From positions 1,389,501 to 1,453,500 of the forward strand of contig WPIO01000068.1 of assembly GCA_009760855.2 (NCBI GenBank): DNA of 64,000 bases. The letters are read 5' to 3'. The DNA is from Cristatella mucedo. Taxonomy: Eukaryota; Bryozoa; Phylactolaemata; Cristatellidae. The notes beneath the pieces are model-generated. The model was not told where the DNA came from. It made no database searches and worked only from the letters and a program-made list of their open reading frames with translations. Position numbers and translations under genes: made by a program. How positions within the stretch are numbered: position 1 is the first letter of the stretch; each line of letters starts with the position of its first letter. This document shows, one piece after another, positions 54,232 to 63,623 of this stretch.

Positions 54232-56271
54232 TCATACACAAGTTTATTGATTTTAGCAAAGTATGACTTTGGTACTTTTCTAGATTTTCCAAGTTAATCT
54301 ACAGCAGCACTGATAGAATTTACCACTCCAGTATTTCCAGCAGCAAGTTCACGAATCCAAAGTTCTATCTTATCAAATACTTCTGAATCACTCTTTGCAA
54401 CTAATGGAATTACTTCTACTCCTCGACCAACTTTTGGTCTTAACTCATCTAAAACTTTTTGTTCGTTTACGCTTCTTTTTTTTTACTTAGTTCGAGAAAA
54501 ATATTAGAAAGATTTTCTACGTAAAGATTTTGCACAATCTTTTTTATAGGTTTGGATATTCCACCAGTTCTTTTTGCTCCAATAATATCAAGTAAATCTT
54601 TCTTTTTATCAATTGTTGAATTATGTGCTTTTTTTAGTTCATCTTTTTGTTTATCGTCAATTTTTTTATAATAATCCCGAGTATATTTTAAGACATCATT
54701 AGCAGTTTGTTCGAAATTCGAAATCTAGGTGTCATATTCCAAAGCGACCTCTCGTTAGACAACCATATCAGCTCCACAGTCAAATCCACCTATTTTCAGC
54801 TTCATAACATTGCTAAAATTCGGGCTTGTTTAGATAAAAAATACCACGTCCAAGTTGGTCCGTGCATTCGTGACATCCCGTCTCGACTTCTGCAACTCAC
54901 TGCTTACTGGCCTACCAGCATGTGCGATCAGGCGATTGCAGCTGGTGCAAAACTCTGCAGCTAGGCTTGTCTGTCGTGAGCGTCGCACTTGCCACGTTAC
55001 TCCAATTCTCGCCGACCTGCACTGGCTACCAGTCAAGCAATGGATTGACTTCAAGGTTTTGTCGCTCACTTTTAGGTCCCTTCATTCTATGGCTCCAGCC
55101 TATCTCTCAGATATACTACCCCATCAGGCCAAGCATCGTACCACCCGCTTTTCGGAATCCAACATCTAGAAATACCTCATACAAACATTAAATCCTATGG
55201 AGACCGTGCATTTAGTTCATATGCTCCCAAAGCCTGGAACTCCCTCCCGACCTGCGTCAGAACATCCCCTGACCTGACCACATTTAAAAGGAACCTAAAA
55301 ACACACCTATTTAGGACAGCATTTAGTGGGTCCCTGTGATTCGTCCTTGATGTGCTTATGCGTGCTGACACTGTGCATGCTGCCACTAACCACATTTGCA
55401 TGCTGACCCTGTACTTGTTACCCCTAACCATATCATTCATTTCGTTTGTTTTTCAAGCATGATTTTACTTACCATTCAATTGCATTTCACTTTACAGCAA
55501 ATGTAAAGCGCCTAGAGAGAGATTAAGTTCTCTGAGGGCGCTTTATCAAGTGAATTATTATTATTATTATATTTGTTCTAGTTCTTTTTCAGTAGTATAA
55601 TTCTTTTCATTACAAGGTTTTTGTCCTTGTTCATATAGTTTTAGGAACTTATTTGTATTATCAATCTCAGATATTATTCTCATTACATAATTTGGAACAA
55701 AGCCTTCTTTATTTTTAATTATTTCAAGTTGATTAGCCTTATCCTAATCTTGTATTACTGGTGCTGTTTTCTTTGGAGTGCCAGTAGTTAGCATAATTTC
55801 TAACACTTCAGCTAAGCCTTTCTGAATATTATCAATAGATCCTCGTACTTCTGGATTTCATGCATATGCCTTTGCTTGATTTGCTATTGCAATTGCTTTT
55901 TTAAACTTTCCTTCTTTAATAGCTTTTTCTGCTTTTTGAAGAGTACTAGATTTGTCTGGTGCAGATTTATATTCCAACATGGTTCTGTTTTCATTTGTAT
56001 ACCAAGTTTTGGCCTCACTCTTTTTAAGTTTTTCAATAACAATGTTACCTGAGTTATCAATTGATTTTTCTAGTGCTTGCTGATTTAATCTCTGCTCAGC
56101 AGCATCTCTTACAGGCATTTCTGCTTCTAATCTTTGTATCTCTTGGTCATTTTGTAAAATGTTTGCATCCCTTAAATCTTGTAGATTTTACAGTTTAGCT
56201 TCATAATCGAGCGCTTCTTGAACACTTCCTTTGTAAGTTTTCTTGCTTGAGTAATTTTTTCCGTTAATCAT
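54225..56271 (-). pseudogene. Large Lys/Glu-rich coiled-coil virion protein candidate, split by a LINE
   Basis: ATG 56271 (MINGKNYSSKKTYKGSVQEA) to TAG 54225-54227. Removing the LINE at 54713-55571 leaves about 400 codons rich in Lys, Glu and Ala. Readable pieces include AAEQRLNQQALEKSIDN, STLQKAEKAIKEGKFKKAI, IISEIDNTNKFLKLYEQG, YTRDYYKKIDDKQKDELK and KVGRGVEVIPLVAKSDSEVF. In-frame stops occur near 56190, 55858, 55745 and 54296. It lies between the ATPase and the minor virion genes. Length and composition suggest a scaffold or internal virion protein, but I recognise no family. The promoter-like TATATATGTATAGCAAA precedes the start. Confidence 0.5.
54713..55571 (+). mobile_element. LINE family A insertion with 7-bp target-site duplication
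   Basis: Starts in the RT at EIRNLGVIFQSDLSLDNHI and includes AIRRLQLVQNSAARLVCRER, LADLHWLPVKQWIDFKVL, the 3' UTR and the hairpin AAAGCGCCTAGAGAGAGATT / TCTGAGGGCGCTTTATC. It ends in TTATTATTATTATA. TTTGTTC is found at 54706-54712 and again at 55572-55578. Insertion is later than integration of element 2. Confidence 0.92.
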
Positions 56272-56336
56272 TTTGCTATACATATATATTAAGAATTAAA
56301 AATAGTTATTGGTTGCTTACCCGTTGAATCGACAGA

Positions 56337-56960
56337 CTAAAATCTGCCCTCTGACTCGGTTTTAGTTAGGTCTATTACGCAATATCTAAAACGATTTCTT
56401 GTACAAGAGTTTACCCAATCTCTAAACTGTTTCTTATCAATATCTCTTGTGTATGCATCACGAACATACTCAATATCCGTTGTGTTTTGTTTAAAGATTA
56501 CTGTTTGATTTACATTTTTTCTAATTTCTCTCCTTGGAATTGTTGTAAATCCTTGAGAAAGATAGAAAATATTTAGTCCTGTATGTCTTTCTCGTGTGAA
56601 ATAGTCTAAAATTTTAGTTTGGTCTTCTGTCATTATGTCATCAAGTGCAACTACATTCTTACAATTCTTATATGAGTCTACTTCTGGCATATCATCAATT
56701 CCGTTTACGCAGGAGTAAGCGTGATTCTCTTTTGTCATTGACGTGAGTCCACGATACAACTTTTAATCTAAACTTGAAGCAATAAGAGTACAAGTATCAT
56801 AATTAACCATTCCATAGAATATCCAATTCATAATCAACTGAGATTGTCCTAAACCACTAGATCCTAGTACTAGTGCTCTAATTGGTACATTTGGTATAGG
56901 TTCTTTATGGCCAGTATATACATCTTGTCCAAAATTAAACGCCCTTACTCGAAGAGTCAT
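56337..56960 (-). pseudogene. Genome-packaging ATPase (FtsK/HerA, A32-like)
   Basis: About 207 codons from ATG 56960 to the stop at 56337-56339, a usual size for Polinton/adintovirus packaging ATPases. The P-loop region LVLGSSGLGQSQ is at residues 31-41; the invariant Lys of GxxGxGKS is Gln here (codon at 56844-56846). Walker B is NVVALDDIM (about 56650), followed by the arginine-containing FYLSQGFTTIPRREIRKNV typical of this family and the C-terminal RYCVIDLTKTE. One in-frame stop lies at about 56760-56762. The enzyme would pump viral DNA into capsids. Two independent lesions make this copy dead. The upstream GTATAGGAA motif abuts the ATG. Confidence 0.8.
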
Positions 56961-56995
56961 TTCCTATACTAAAAAAAGTTTTTATATTTTTAGAA

Positions 56996-57142
56996 ATGGA
57001 AATTTACTGCTTGAAATGTAAAAAATCAACAGATGGCATTCGTGAGGATTTGATATTGGCTTATCTGATTTATGAATTATATTTACTTAGTGCTCTGACA
57101 GATTTAGTGTTACCTCATGATATTGCATTCTATACTAAATAG
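56996..57142 (+). CDS. CxxC mini-gene (48 codons)
   Basis: ATG 56996 preceded by ATTTTTAGAA opens MEIYCLKCKKSTDG and ends at TAG 57140-57142. The first 13 residues look like the start of the DUF5679-type zinc-ribbon family known from large DNA and Polinton-like viruses (YC.KCK..T), which normally has a second CxxC about 20 residues later. That half is missing here and replaced by a Leu/Tyr-rich tail. It may therefore be a truncated gene. The family call is from memory and weak. Confidence 0.4.
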   Translation: MEIYCLKCKKSTDGIREDLILAYLIYELYLLSALTDLVLPHDIAFYTK

Positions 57143-57199
57143 AGTACTTGAACTATTGTAATTTTTATTTTGTATTGCAATTTATTGTAACTATTGCAA

Positions 57200-57706
57200 T
57201 ACTGACCGTTCTCTGGAGAGTTTTTCTTCAAAGTAAACAGAAGAGGAAAAGCTCTAGCAGGCTCAAGGGCTGGAACAATTAATTTAAGTATCGGATATGA
57301 GCACATAAAAATAGATAACAGAATCTACCAGTCGCATAGACGCATGGCTTTTAATGACTGAGCAGTTCCCTATTCAAGAGCTGGACCACATCGATAATAA
57401 TAAATTAAACAATAGTTTCAGTAATCTACGTGAAGCAACATCATCTCAGAATTTTAGAAATAGAACATTAAGAAAGGATAATAAAACTGGCTTTATAGGC
57501 ATTTATTATGATAAAAATCAAACAAATGGAAATCAAATGTTACAATAGAAAAACAATAATATCATTTGGGATAATTTAACAGTCCAGAAGATGCAGCTGA
57601 GAGAAGAGATCTTGAAGCAATAAGACTACATTTAGAATTTGCAAGACTAAATTTTAAATATTGTCTAACAGCAGATAATCAAATTGATCGTTATTTGGAT
57701 CTTTGA
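57200..57706 (+). pseudogene. HNH endonuclease with AP2-like DNA-binding part
   Basis: Pieces in order: GYEHIKIDNRIYQSHRRMAF (57288-57352), then in another frame ELDHIDNNKLNNSFSNLREA (the HNH core with LDHID and N...NLR) and SQNFRNRTLRKDNKTGFIGI. After a further shift near 57530 comes an AP2-type segment with NSPEDAAERRDLEAI and a C-terminus ending at TGA 57704-57706. HNH-AP2 proteins are free-standing homing-type nucleases common in phages and large DNA viruses. The gene lies on the opposite strand between ATPase and membrane protein. It has two frameshifts and a stop, and an uncertain start. Its 3' end overlaps the convergent membrane-protein gene by 16 nt. Confidence 0.65.
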
Positions 57707-58798
57707 TTTTTAAAACGCTTTTTCAACTCATCTCTAAGTTAAATCATTTCATTATATATTTGCTCTTGAGTTGCAACTCTAGAGAACAGATTTTCTAGAA
57801 GTATTGCTGACTCACTTTTATAGTCGCATTCTTTTTACCACCTATTGTGCTTGATTCAACTTTTTAAATACTATCTTTTAATTTTTGTGAATAACTAGCT
57901 CCCATCTGTTCAACAAGTTTCTTGCCTGTTTTCAAATAATCGAATCTGTTTTTCACTTCTGAATTTTGTGCTTTGTCAGACAGATCATAATCAACTCCTT
58001 TATCAAGTAATTCTATCATATTTTCTATGTCTGTAATGGCATTCTTTAATCTAGAACTTTTTAAACTCAATGCATTCATTCTTTCTTCATCTGTGTTCAT
58101 TGGTGGAGATTTTTCTGTATACATTGTTGCGTCAACAATTTTCTTAACTAATCCTGCTACTGAGACAGTTATGCGAACTGCAAGACCAACAGTACTTAAG
58201 ATACTTGCTATACTTGCAATAATAGCTAGAATTGCAGGCAATAGTCCTCCTGACCTAACTTCAAGGAAGTTCTTCTTCCAAGCAAGTGGATCTAGTTGTG
58301 CTGCATCCCAAATGACTTCTTCTCCAAATGTATCTGACAAAAACTTACTAGGATTCAGATGCCAATCAGATTTAAATTTTTCTGCTTCAAGTAGTGTCTC
58401 ATTTATATATTACACAATCTCTAATGATGCAATCATTTGTATAGACCTTTTTTATCTGCAATCATTTTCCAGAATACTTGTCCATATTTTCCAGAAGCAA
58501 TATCATCAGCAATTTCTTTTATAGGTAATCCTAAATCTACAACACCTGTTATACCTGATAGAAATCATCCTAATGCTTCTGTAGCAGTTCCAATAACTTT
58601 GAATGATTGTAAAACCTTTAGAACGATTGTTGCTATCTTATTTGATGCTTGTAAACTTAGTTTCATAGCAATCTTAGGTGCGACTTTTAGAATCGCTTTT
58701 GAGCCAAGCTCTGTTGCAATTGTTGTTCCTGATAACACTTCTTTTGTGGTATATATACCTGATTTTACATCGTCACCTTTTCTAGTTATTTTCTTCAT
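57691..58798 (-). pseudogene. Membrane-associated viral protein with alanine/isoleucine-rich segments
   Basis: ATG 58798 (MKKITRKGDDVKSGIYTTKE) to TAA 57691-57693, about 365 codons with stops near 58565, 58440, 58414 and 57862 and at least two frameshifts. Hydrophobic helices include SGTTIATELGSKAILKVAPK, GLPIKEIADDIAS and a strong segment at about 58245-58140 (LLPAILAIIASIASIL, then VGLAVRITVSVAGLVKKIV). The remainder is charged and helical (RLKNAITDIENMIELLDK). Possibly a membrane-active or internal virion protein; the family is not recognised. Only 11 bp separate its start from the divergently transcribed fibre gene at 58810. Confidence 0.5.
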
Positions 58799-58809
58799 AT
58801 ATATTAGAA
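58799..58809. promoter_or_regulatory. Compact bidirectional promoter candidate
   Basis: The whole gap between the divergent starts at 58798 (-) and 58810 (+) is ATATATATTAGAA-like. Both directions present a TATATA core next to the ATG. Confidence 0.5.
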
Positions 58810-59660
58810 ATGGAAAATTTTATTAGAATGAATGGTTCTATTTTTGATTGCCTTGATGCAAATGGAATCAGAATTATAAATCTTGCATATCCAGTAAATA
58901 ATGGTGATGCAATAAGATTAGATTATGCTCTAAGTTCAAATTTTGGAAACAGTGTAGCAAAAATAATGTTACAGGAGAAATGTCTCCTGTTTCTAATTTA
59001 TCAAACTTTCTTCCAAAGAATGGTGCAAAATCTTTATCTCAACTGAACTGTACAAATGTTTCTGGTATTTAGGGAAATTCTGCTGATGGAACTACATGTA
59101 AAGATTCTAGACCTTACAAAGTAATACACTATGGACTTCTGAAATGTAAGACTCAAGTTTTCAATGGGAATTGAAATATTACTTGTAACTTAGGATTAAA
59201 CAGAATTACTTCTTTGAAAGATTCAGATATTATAACAAAACAAACAGTAGATTCTTGCAAATGTTCTTGTAGATATATAAGATTTACTACTTTTCCAAGT
59301 TTTATCTCATTGAATGCTTCAGGATTAAGTATTAATGTAAATGGAAGTGGAACAGAAACTTCTACTTTAAGAGCAACACCTGCTGACATAGCAATGTTTG
59401 ATCAAACTGGAAACATAATAGGTTACGCAACACCATTGAAAACCTTTTTTCGTGGACCAGTAAATAACTTTGGAATGATTTCTAGTGTACTGCGGTCTTC
59501 TAATACTACTGGGAACATTCTTAGATTTAACTAGTGATAATACTTATGCTGTATCTAGTACTCTTATTTTGTAATAAATATTGATGGAACATCCAGTTAT
59601 ATTAGTAGCAATTTCACTGTTGCAAATGATGTAACCTATGTTGATTTTCTTATTAGTATA
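58810..59660 (+). pseudogene. Fibre-like protein F1, cysteine-rich
   Basis: ATG 58810. The N-terminal tail-fibre repeat is CLDANGIRIINLAYPVNNGD with AIRLDYALSSN. After a frameshift near 58970 comes a Cys-containing domain (LKCKTQVFNGN, ITCNLGLNRITSL, SCKCSCRYIRF), then a beta-rich C-terminal domain with SLNASGLSINVNGSGTETST and MFDQTGNIIGYATP. Stops or shifts near 59070, 59175, 59515 and 59574 break it. The GLNRITSL..SDI..KQ unit in the middle is a further diverged repeat. First of three tandem fibre-like genes on this strand; an attachment role is inferred. Confidence 0.6.
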
Positions 59661-59668
59661 GTAGAGAA

Positions 59669-60532
59669 ATGTCTCTTGGTTATCGTAGGAAAGAATCTAG
59701 CTCAAAAAAACTACGTTCTTAAAACTGGCGATATGATCTTTAAATATGAATCAAAATTTAATAAAAAAAAACCTTGGAGATCCCTTGGATTGTGGAGATG
59801 CTGTAAACAAAAAATACATAGACACCAACTTGAATACAAAAATATCTAGAGGAGCAACTGCTGATGGAGATATAGATATGAACAATCATAGACTGATAGA
59901 TCTTGCAAATCCTATCAAGGCAAGTGATGCTGCTACAAAAGATTATGCTGATACAAAACTGTCAAAGACTGGTGGTGTTATTATTCGAAAACTAACAGTG
60001 GGTGATTTAGTTATTAAGAATTATCCTAGATTACCAAACGATGTTGTTAATAAGAAATATTCGGATGATAGCTTTGTTAATTCAAGTGGTGGAACTATTA
60101 ATGGAGGTTAAGATATGAATGGTTTTCCAATTATTATAACAAGCGATCCAGTAAATCCTAATGACGGTGTAAATCTTGGATGCCTAAATAAAGTAAGTGA
60201 TGGAAATATAGCAAGTGTAAATTTTAAAGGAATTATGGATGGATCTCTAACTACACAAATATATGGCAGAACACTTAATAGTAGATGGATTACTAACATT
60301 GGTAATGTTACAATTCCAAGAGGGTTATTTGTTGTTGGAGTAATGTATAGCTATAACGCACGAACAAGAGTACTCATGCCTACACCATCAACATTAACAC
60401 CTCAGAATGATCAGTTGTATGGTAGATATATGTTAAATAGTAATAAAAAATAGTTCCTAATTCCACTTTTTTAGCAGCATTAAGTTTGTTAAATTTAGAA
60501 ATTAATGTTACTGCTTGTATAGCAATAGCCTA
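59669..60532 (+). pseudogene. Fibre-like protein F2 with multiple tail-fibre repeats
   Basis: ATG 59669 (TAGTATAGTAGAGAA before it). After shifts near 59710 and 59750 the repeats are clear: NLGDPLDCGDAVNKKYIDTN, GDIDMNNHRLIDLANP with KASDAATKDYADTKL, LPNDVVNKKYSDD, then after a stop at 60109 DMNGFPIIITSDPVNPNDGV. The C-terminal beta-rich head (LNSRWITNIGNVTIPRGLF and YNARTRVLMPTP) ends after a shift at about 60450, at TAA 60530-60532. It has the densest run of phage-type repeats in the window. Expected to form a trimeric shaft plus head; receptor unknown. Confidence 0.65.
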
Positions 60533-60533
60533 A

Positions 60534-61570
60534 ATGCTCAGTAGAAAAGATTTACAGATGATTGAAACATTGGATATGAGTAAAAATTAAATATTAAATC
60601 TTGACAGCACTCTAGATTCACTAGAAGCTGTTGGAAAATCATTTGCTGATAACAACTATTTAAGAAAATATTCAGATAAGATTATAGGAGGAGATTTATC
60701 TGCAAATTTAAAAGATTTGTTAATGTATTAACTCCAACTATTGGAAGTGATATTGCAACAAAATAATATTTCGACCAAAAATTGGGAGAAAACTCTACTA
60801 TTACTGGAAACTTAACTGTACATAAATTTGAACTTATAGGCGTGGAATCTGATACCTGCTTTACAATGGATTCTATTGAAGGGTCTTATCTAAAAAAAAT
60901 AGACTAATAATGCATGGTAATTTAACAGTCAATAGTGTAAATAATATTTATAGTTATGATGATTACTTTTTAGCAAAATTATCTCATATTAACATAAAAA
61001 ACTTACTCAAAGATGACATTAAAATAATAGATATTAATAATGCACCCATTGGTACTGTATCTAATCCAATAAATATTGTTAATAATAATTATTTTTGCTT
61101 CGCTGTTGAGCGAAGATAAATCACTGAAAAATCAATTGTGTTAAAAGATGTTAATATGACTAGAGTAAATTACAATGATGTTGAAACAAGCTTTTTTAAA
61201 CTTCATTGGTGATATTACTAATGTAGTTAGAAACTATTATCACAAATTTTACTCTCCAAATTTCTCTGTTTCTAATTTTCTTAATATTACTTATTGTGGC
61301 GTTGAAAATAATTATATTTTTTAACTAAGTGATTGTATAACACAGTTTGCATTTAATTATGATATTAATGATGTTTCTATGACATATATTTATTTTTCTA
61401 TTGATTATAGTAGTATTAATATAACTATTAATTATCCTGTTTTAAATTATAACAATCCTATTACTCCAAGTGATTTAGATGTTATTGAAACGGGTTTAAT
61501 AACTGATGTAAAATATTCAATTCCATACTCTGTTAACATTAGTCCTTCCATTCCAATGATTCTTGAATAA
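60534..61570 (+). pseudogene. Fibre-like protein F3
   Basis: ATG 60534, 1-2 nt after the previous stop. Weak repeats: LNLDSTLDSLEAVGKSFADN, then VLTPTIGSDIATK, TGNLTVHKFELI and HGNLTVNSVNNIYSYDDYF. It continues with KIIDINNAPIGTVSNPINIV and a C-terminal beta-rich part, FSPNFSV-like, with NYPVLNYNNPITPSDLDVIE, ending at TAA 61568-61570. Stops near 60588, 60764 and 61118 and several shifts. Same order and strand as F1 and F2, so probably an older tandem duplicate of the fibre gene with a different head. Convergent with 61571-61922. Confidence 0.5.
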
Positions 61571-61922
61571 ATTCTGTTGGTAAACTGCTATCCTTTCCCA
61601 CTAATTGTTTTGTTAACTCAACTTTTTAAGAGTATGCTTCTGACTTGAAACTATTTATTTTTCTATTTTCAAGTCTTTGAGAATTCTGAAAAACTGATGT
61701 ATCTCTAACTTTAGTAAATATGCATGAAATCTCTGAATTGGAATGGTGAACTCTTAAAGTTTTGTATTCTAAAACTAATTTTAACGCTTCTAAAAGTGTA
61801 TATCTAATATCTTCATTTCGACCCATTGGAAACGAACAAATCTTGAAATTAGAATATTGCTGACCTTGTACTTCTGTTAGACGGTCTTTACTTCTTGTTT
61901 CTACTAAATTAATTTCTATAGA
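61571..61922 (-). pseudogene. Unknown small viral protein
   Basis: Product includes CSFPMGRNEDIRYTLLEALK, LEYKTLRVHHSNSEISCIF and KVRDTSVFQNSQRL, with a stop at about 61626 and a C-terminus ELTKQLVGKDSSLPTEF. The promoter-like TATTTCTATAGAA lies at the 5' end, where the ATG appears mutated to ATT. No family recognised. Located between the fibre cluster and the 62654 gene. Confidence 0.4.
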
Positions 61923-61929
61923 AATAAAT

Positions 61930-62654
61930 TATTTACAGAGTAGTTGTTGGTGGATCAGTTGTAGGCGCAGCTGGCACTGCACGAGTAGCAAGAGCAGTAA
62001 GTGTTGCCTTTTGTCTAGCAGTCTAGCTTTTTGTCTTTGCATGCTGACCCTGTGCATGTCACCGCTAACCATATTATTCATTTTGTATTGTTTTTCAATC
62101 ATGATTTTACTTACTATTCAATTGCATATCACTTTGTAGCAAATGTAAAGCGCCTAGAAAGAGGTTAAGTTCTCTGAGGGCGCTTTATCAAGTGCAATAT
62201 TATTATTATTAGCACAGATATTATTATTATCAGAGATATCAGGTAGAATAGCATAGCACTCATCTTAAACAATTCCGGAGATGTCAGGCTTAATTCCTAC
62301 TACACCTGAGATAACTGTTGAAAGTGTTGGTAGTTGACTAGCAATCCATGTTGTATAACCAGAGATTTCTCCAGGAGTATCAAGAAGAGTATCAACTTTT
62401 GTTCTAACTGTAGATTCAAGATTACCTGTTACACTTGCCAATCCAGAGCTAATTGCCTTTTGTGCTTCAATATCACATTCATCAATATAAAACTTTTTAA
62501 CGGAAGCATCAGTCATAATTGAAATATCTGAATCAAGTGTTTGTTCATCATATGCAGTCATTCTTGATTTGACAAGATAGTCTACATAAGATTTCAACAG
62601 AGTTGCATATGTAGCAAGATTGGGATCAGTGATGTCAGTTGTTGTCGCTGCCAT
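61930..62654 (-). pseudogene. Unknown viral protein, alanine/threonine-rich C-term, split by a LINE tail
   Basis: ATG 62654 (MAATTTDITDPNLATYATLL) is preceded by TAGTATAGGAA. The N-terminal 129 codons are open and helical, with KSYVDYLVKSRMTAYDEQ, KFYIDECDIEAQKAISSGLA and ISGYTTWIASQLPTLSTVIS. A stop at 62265 and the inserted family A tail at about 62035-62215 interrupt it. The frame resumes with TARQKATLTALATRAVPAAP and ends at TAA near 61932. Possibly a virion protein, but there is no family match. Confidence 0.5.
62035..62215 (+). mobile_element. LINE family A 3' tail inserted in a viral gene
   Basis: GCATGCTGACCCTGTGCATG, hairpin AAAGCGCCTAGAAAGAGGTT / TCTGAGGGCGCTTTATC, AAGTGC, ATATTATTATTATT. 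The viral frame continues on both sides. Confidence 0.9.
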
Positions 62655-62684
62655 TTCCTATACTACTTACAAAGTTTTTAACAG

Positions 62685-63032
62685 CTATTCTTTAATTAAT
62701 TCTCTTGCTTTCTTTTTAGATTCTTCGTATTTATCCTTAGCATCACAAATATCTAAAACAGCAAAAATAAATTCATTTTTTATTTTTATGATAATACTTT
62801 TAGAATCATTAAGTTTAAAAATATCACAAATAACTTGCTCAAATTCATTAAATTTTGTTAATACTATTCTATTAATTTTTTTGAAAAGATTATTTCCTTC
62901 ACAAAATTTTAAATTTAATCCTATTACTCCATCAGCGGGATAAATATTTAAATAAACATAATTAGATTCATTTGCTTCATAAGCAATTTTCTCTAGTTCT
63001 TTTATTTTTTCCTTTAGTTTTTTAATATCCAT
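62685..63032 (-). CDS. Unknown small viral protein (115 codons, intact)
   Basis: ATG 63032 is preceded by ATTATATAGAAA. Lys/Glu-rich helices at both ends (LKEKIKELEKIAYEANESNY and KDKYEESKKKARELIKE) flank a beta-like middle (VIGLNLKFCEGNNLFKKI, SIIIKIKNEFIFAVLDI). No stops or shifts, one of few intact viral frames. I do not recognise the family. Confidence 0.55.
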   Translation of the reverse strand: MDIKKLKEKIKELEKIAYEANESNYVYLNIYPADGVIGLNLKFCEGNNLFKKINRIVLTKFNEFEQVICDIFKLNDSKSIIIKIKNEFIFAVLDICDAKDKYEESKKKARELIKE

Positions 63033-63042
63033 TTTCTATATA
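63033..63042 (-). promoter_or_regulatory. Putative viral promoter motif
   Basis: TATATAGAAA touching ATG 63032 on the - strand. Confidence 0.55.
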
Positions 63043-63088
63043 ATGTAAAAAGTATTCAATATAAAATCAATTAATTTGAACACATTGT

Positions 63089-63342
63089 TTAGTTATTGAA
63101 GTCTTTGATTCTTTTATCTGCTTCTAATAACATTGTATTTATTTTACTTCTGCATTTCATTAGTTTATCAAATGTATCACAAATTTCAACAAGATCACTA
63201 ATGAATGAGCTATCTAAATCTGGAATAAATTTATCAAGCGAATGCTTAACAATTCTTTGATCGACTTTTTTAATTTTTGTAGACACATTTTAAGTGCCAT
63301 ACCTCTCGATCGTTCACAACTAAGAATTCTAGAAACATCCAT
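63089..63342 (-). pseudogene. Unknown small viral protein, one frameshift
   Basis: ATG 63342 (MDVSRILSCERSRG) follows TTATATAGA. One base of disturbance near 63285 shifts to the frame KKVDQRIVKHSLDKFIPDLD, DLVEICDTFDKLMKCRSKI and LLEADKRIKDFNN, ending at TAA near 63089. All-helical, charged. The genes at 62685 and 62265 follow in series on the same strand. Confidence 0.45.
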
Positions 63343-63350
63343 TCTATATA
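63343..63350 (-). promoter_or_regulatory. Putative viral promoter motif
   Basis: TATATAGA abutting ATG 63342 on the - strand. Confidence 0.5.
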
Positions 63351-63599
63351 AATAACAACTTTGTTTTAGTTCATCCTCTTCGTTTACACAATTGCATTGG
63401 ACTTCTTCATCGCCTTCATAATGTATTTCTTCATCACTGTTATACTCAGAGTTTTCTTCGTCTTCACTATCGTCTTCTGGATTGTAATCATCAGGATCAT
63501 CGACATCAGATTCTTCAATTCAATATCACGCGCAGTTTCAACTTGTTCAACTTTTTCAGTTTCAGATTTTTCAATTTGTTCAGTTTCAGCTTTTTCTAT
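63345..63599 (-). pseudogene. Acidic Glu/Asp-rich viral protein
   Basis: The - strand begins at a lost start (ATA at 63599-63597) after TTATAGAA, with EKAETEQIEKSETEKVEQVE. After a shift near 63512 it becomes strongly acidic: DVDDPDDYNPEDDSEDEENS, EYNSDEEIHYEGDEEVQ, CNCVNEEDELKQ. No stop separates it from the next gene's ATG, so its own stop may be lost. Low-complexity acidic proteins of this kind can be DNA mimics or transcription activators; nothing here decides which. Confidence 0.4.
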
Positions 63600-63623
63600 T
63601 TCTATAATAGTAGATTTTTATTT

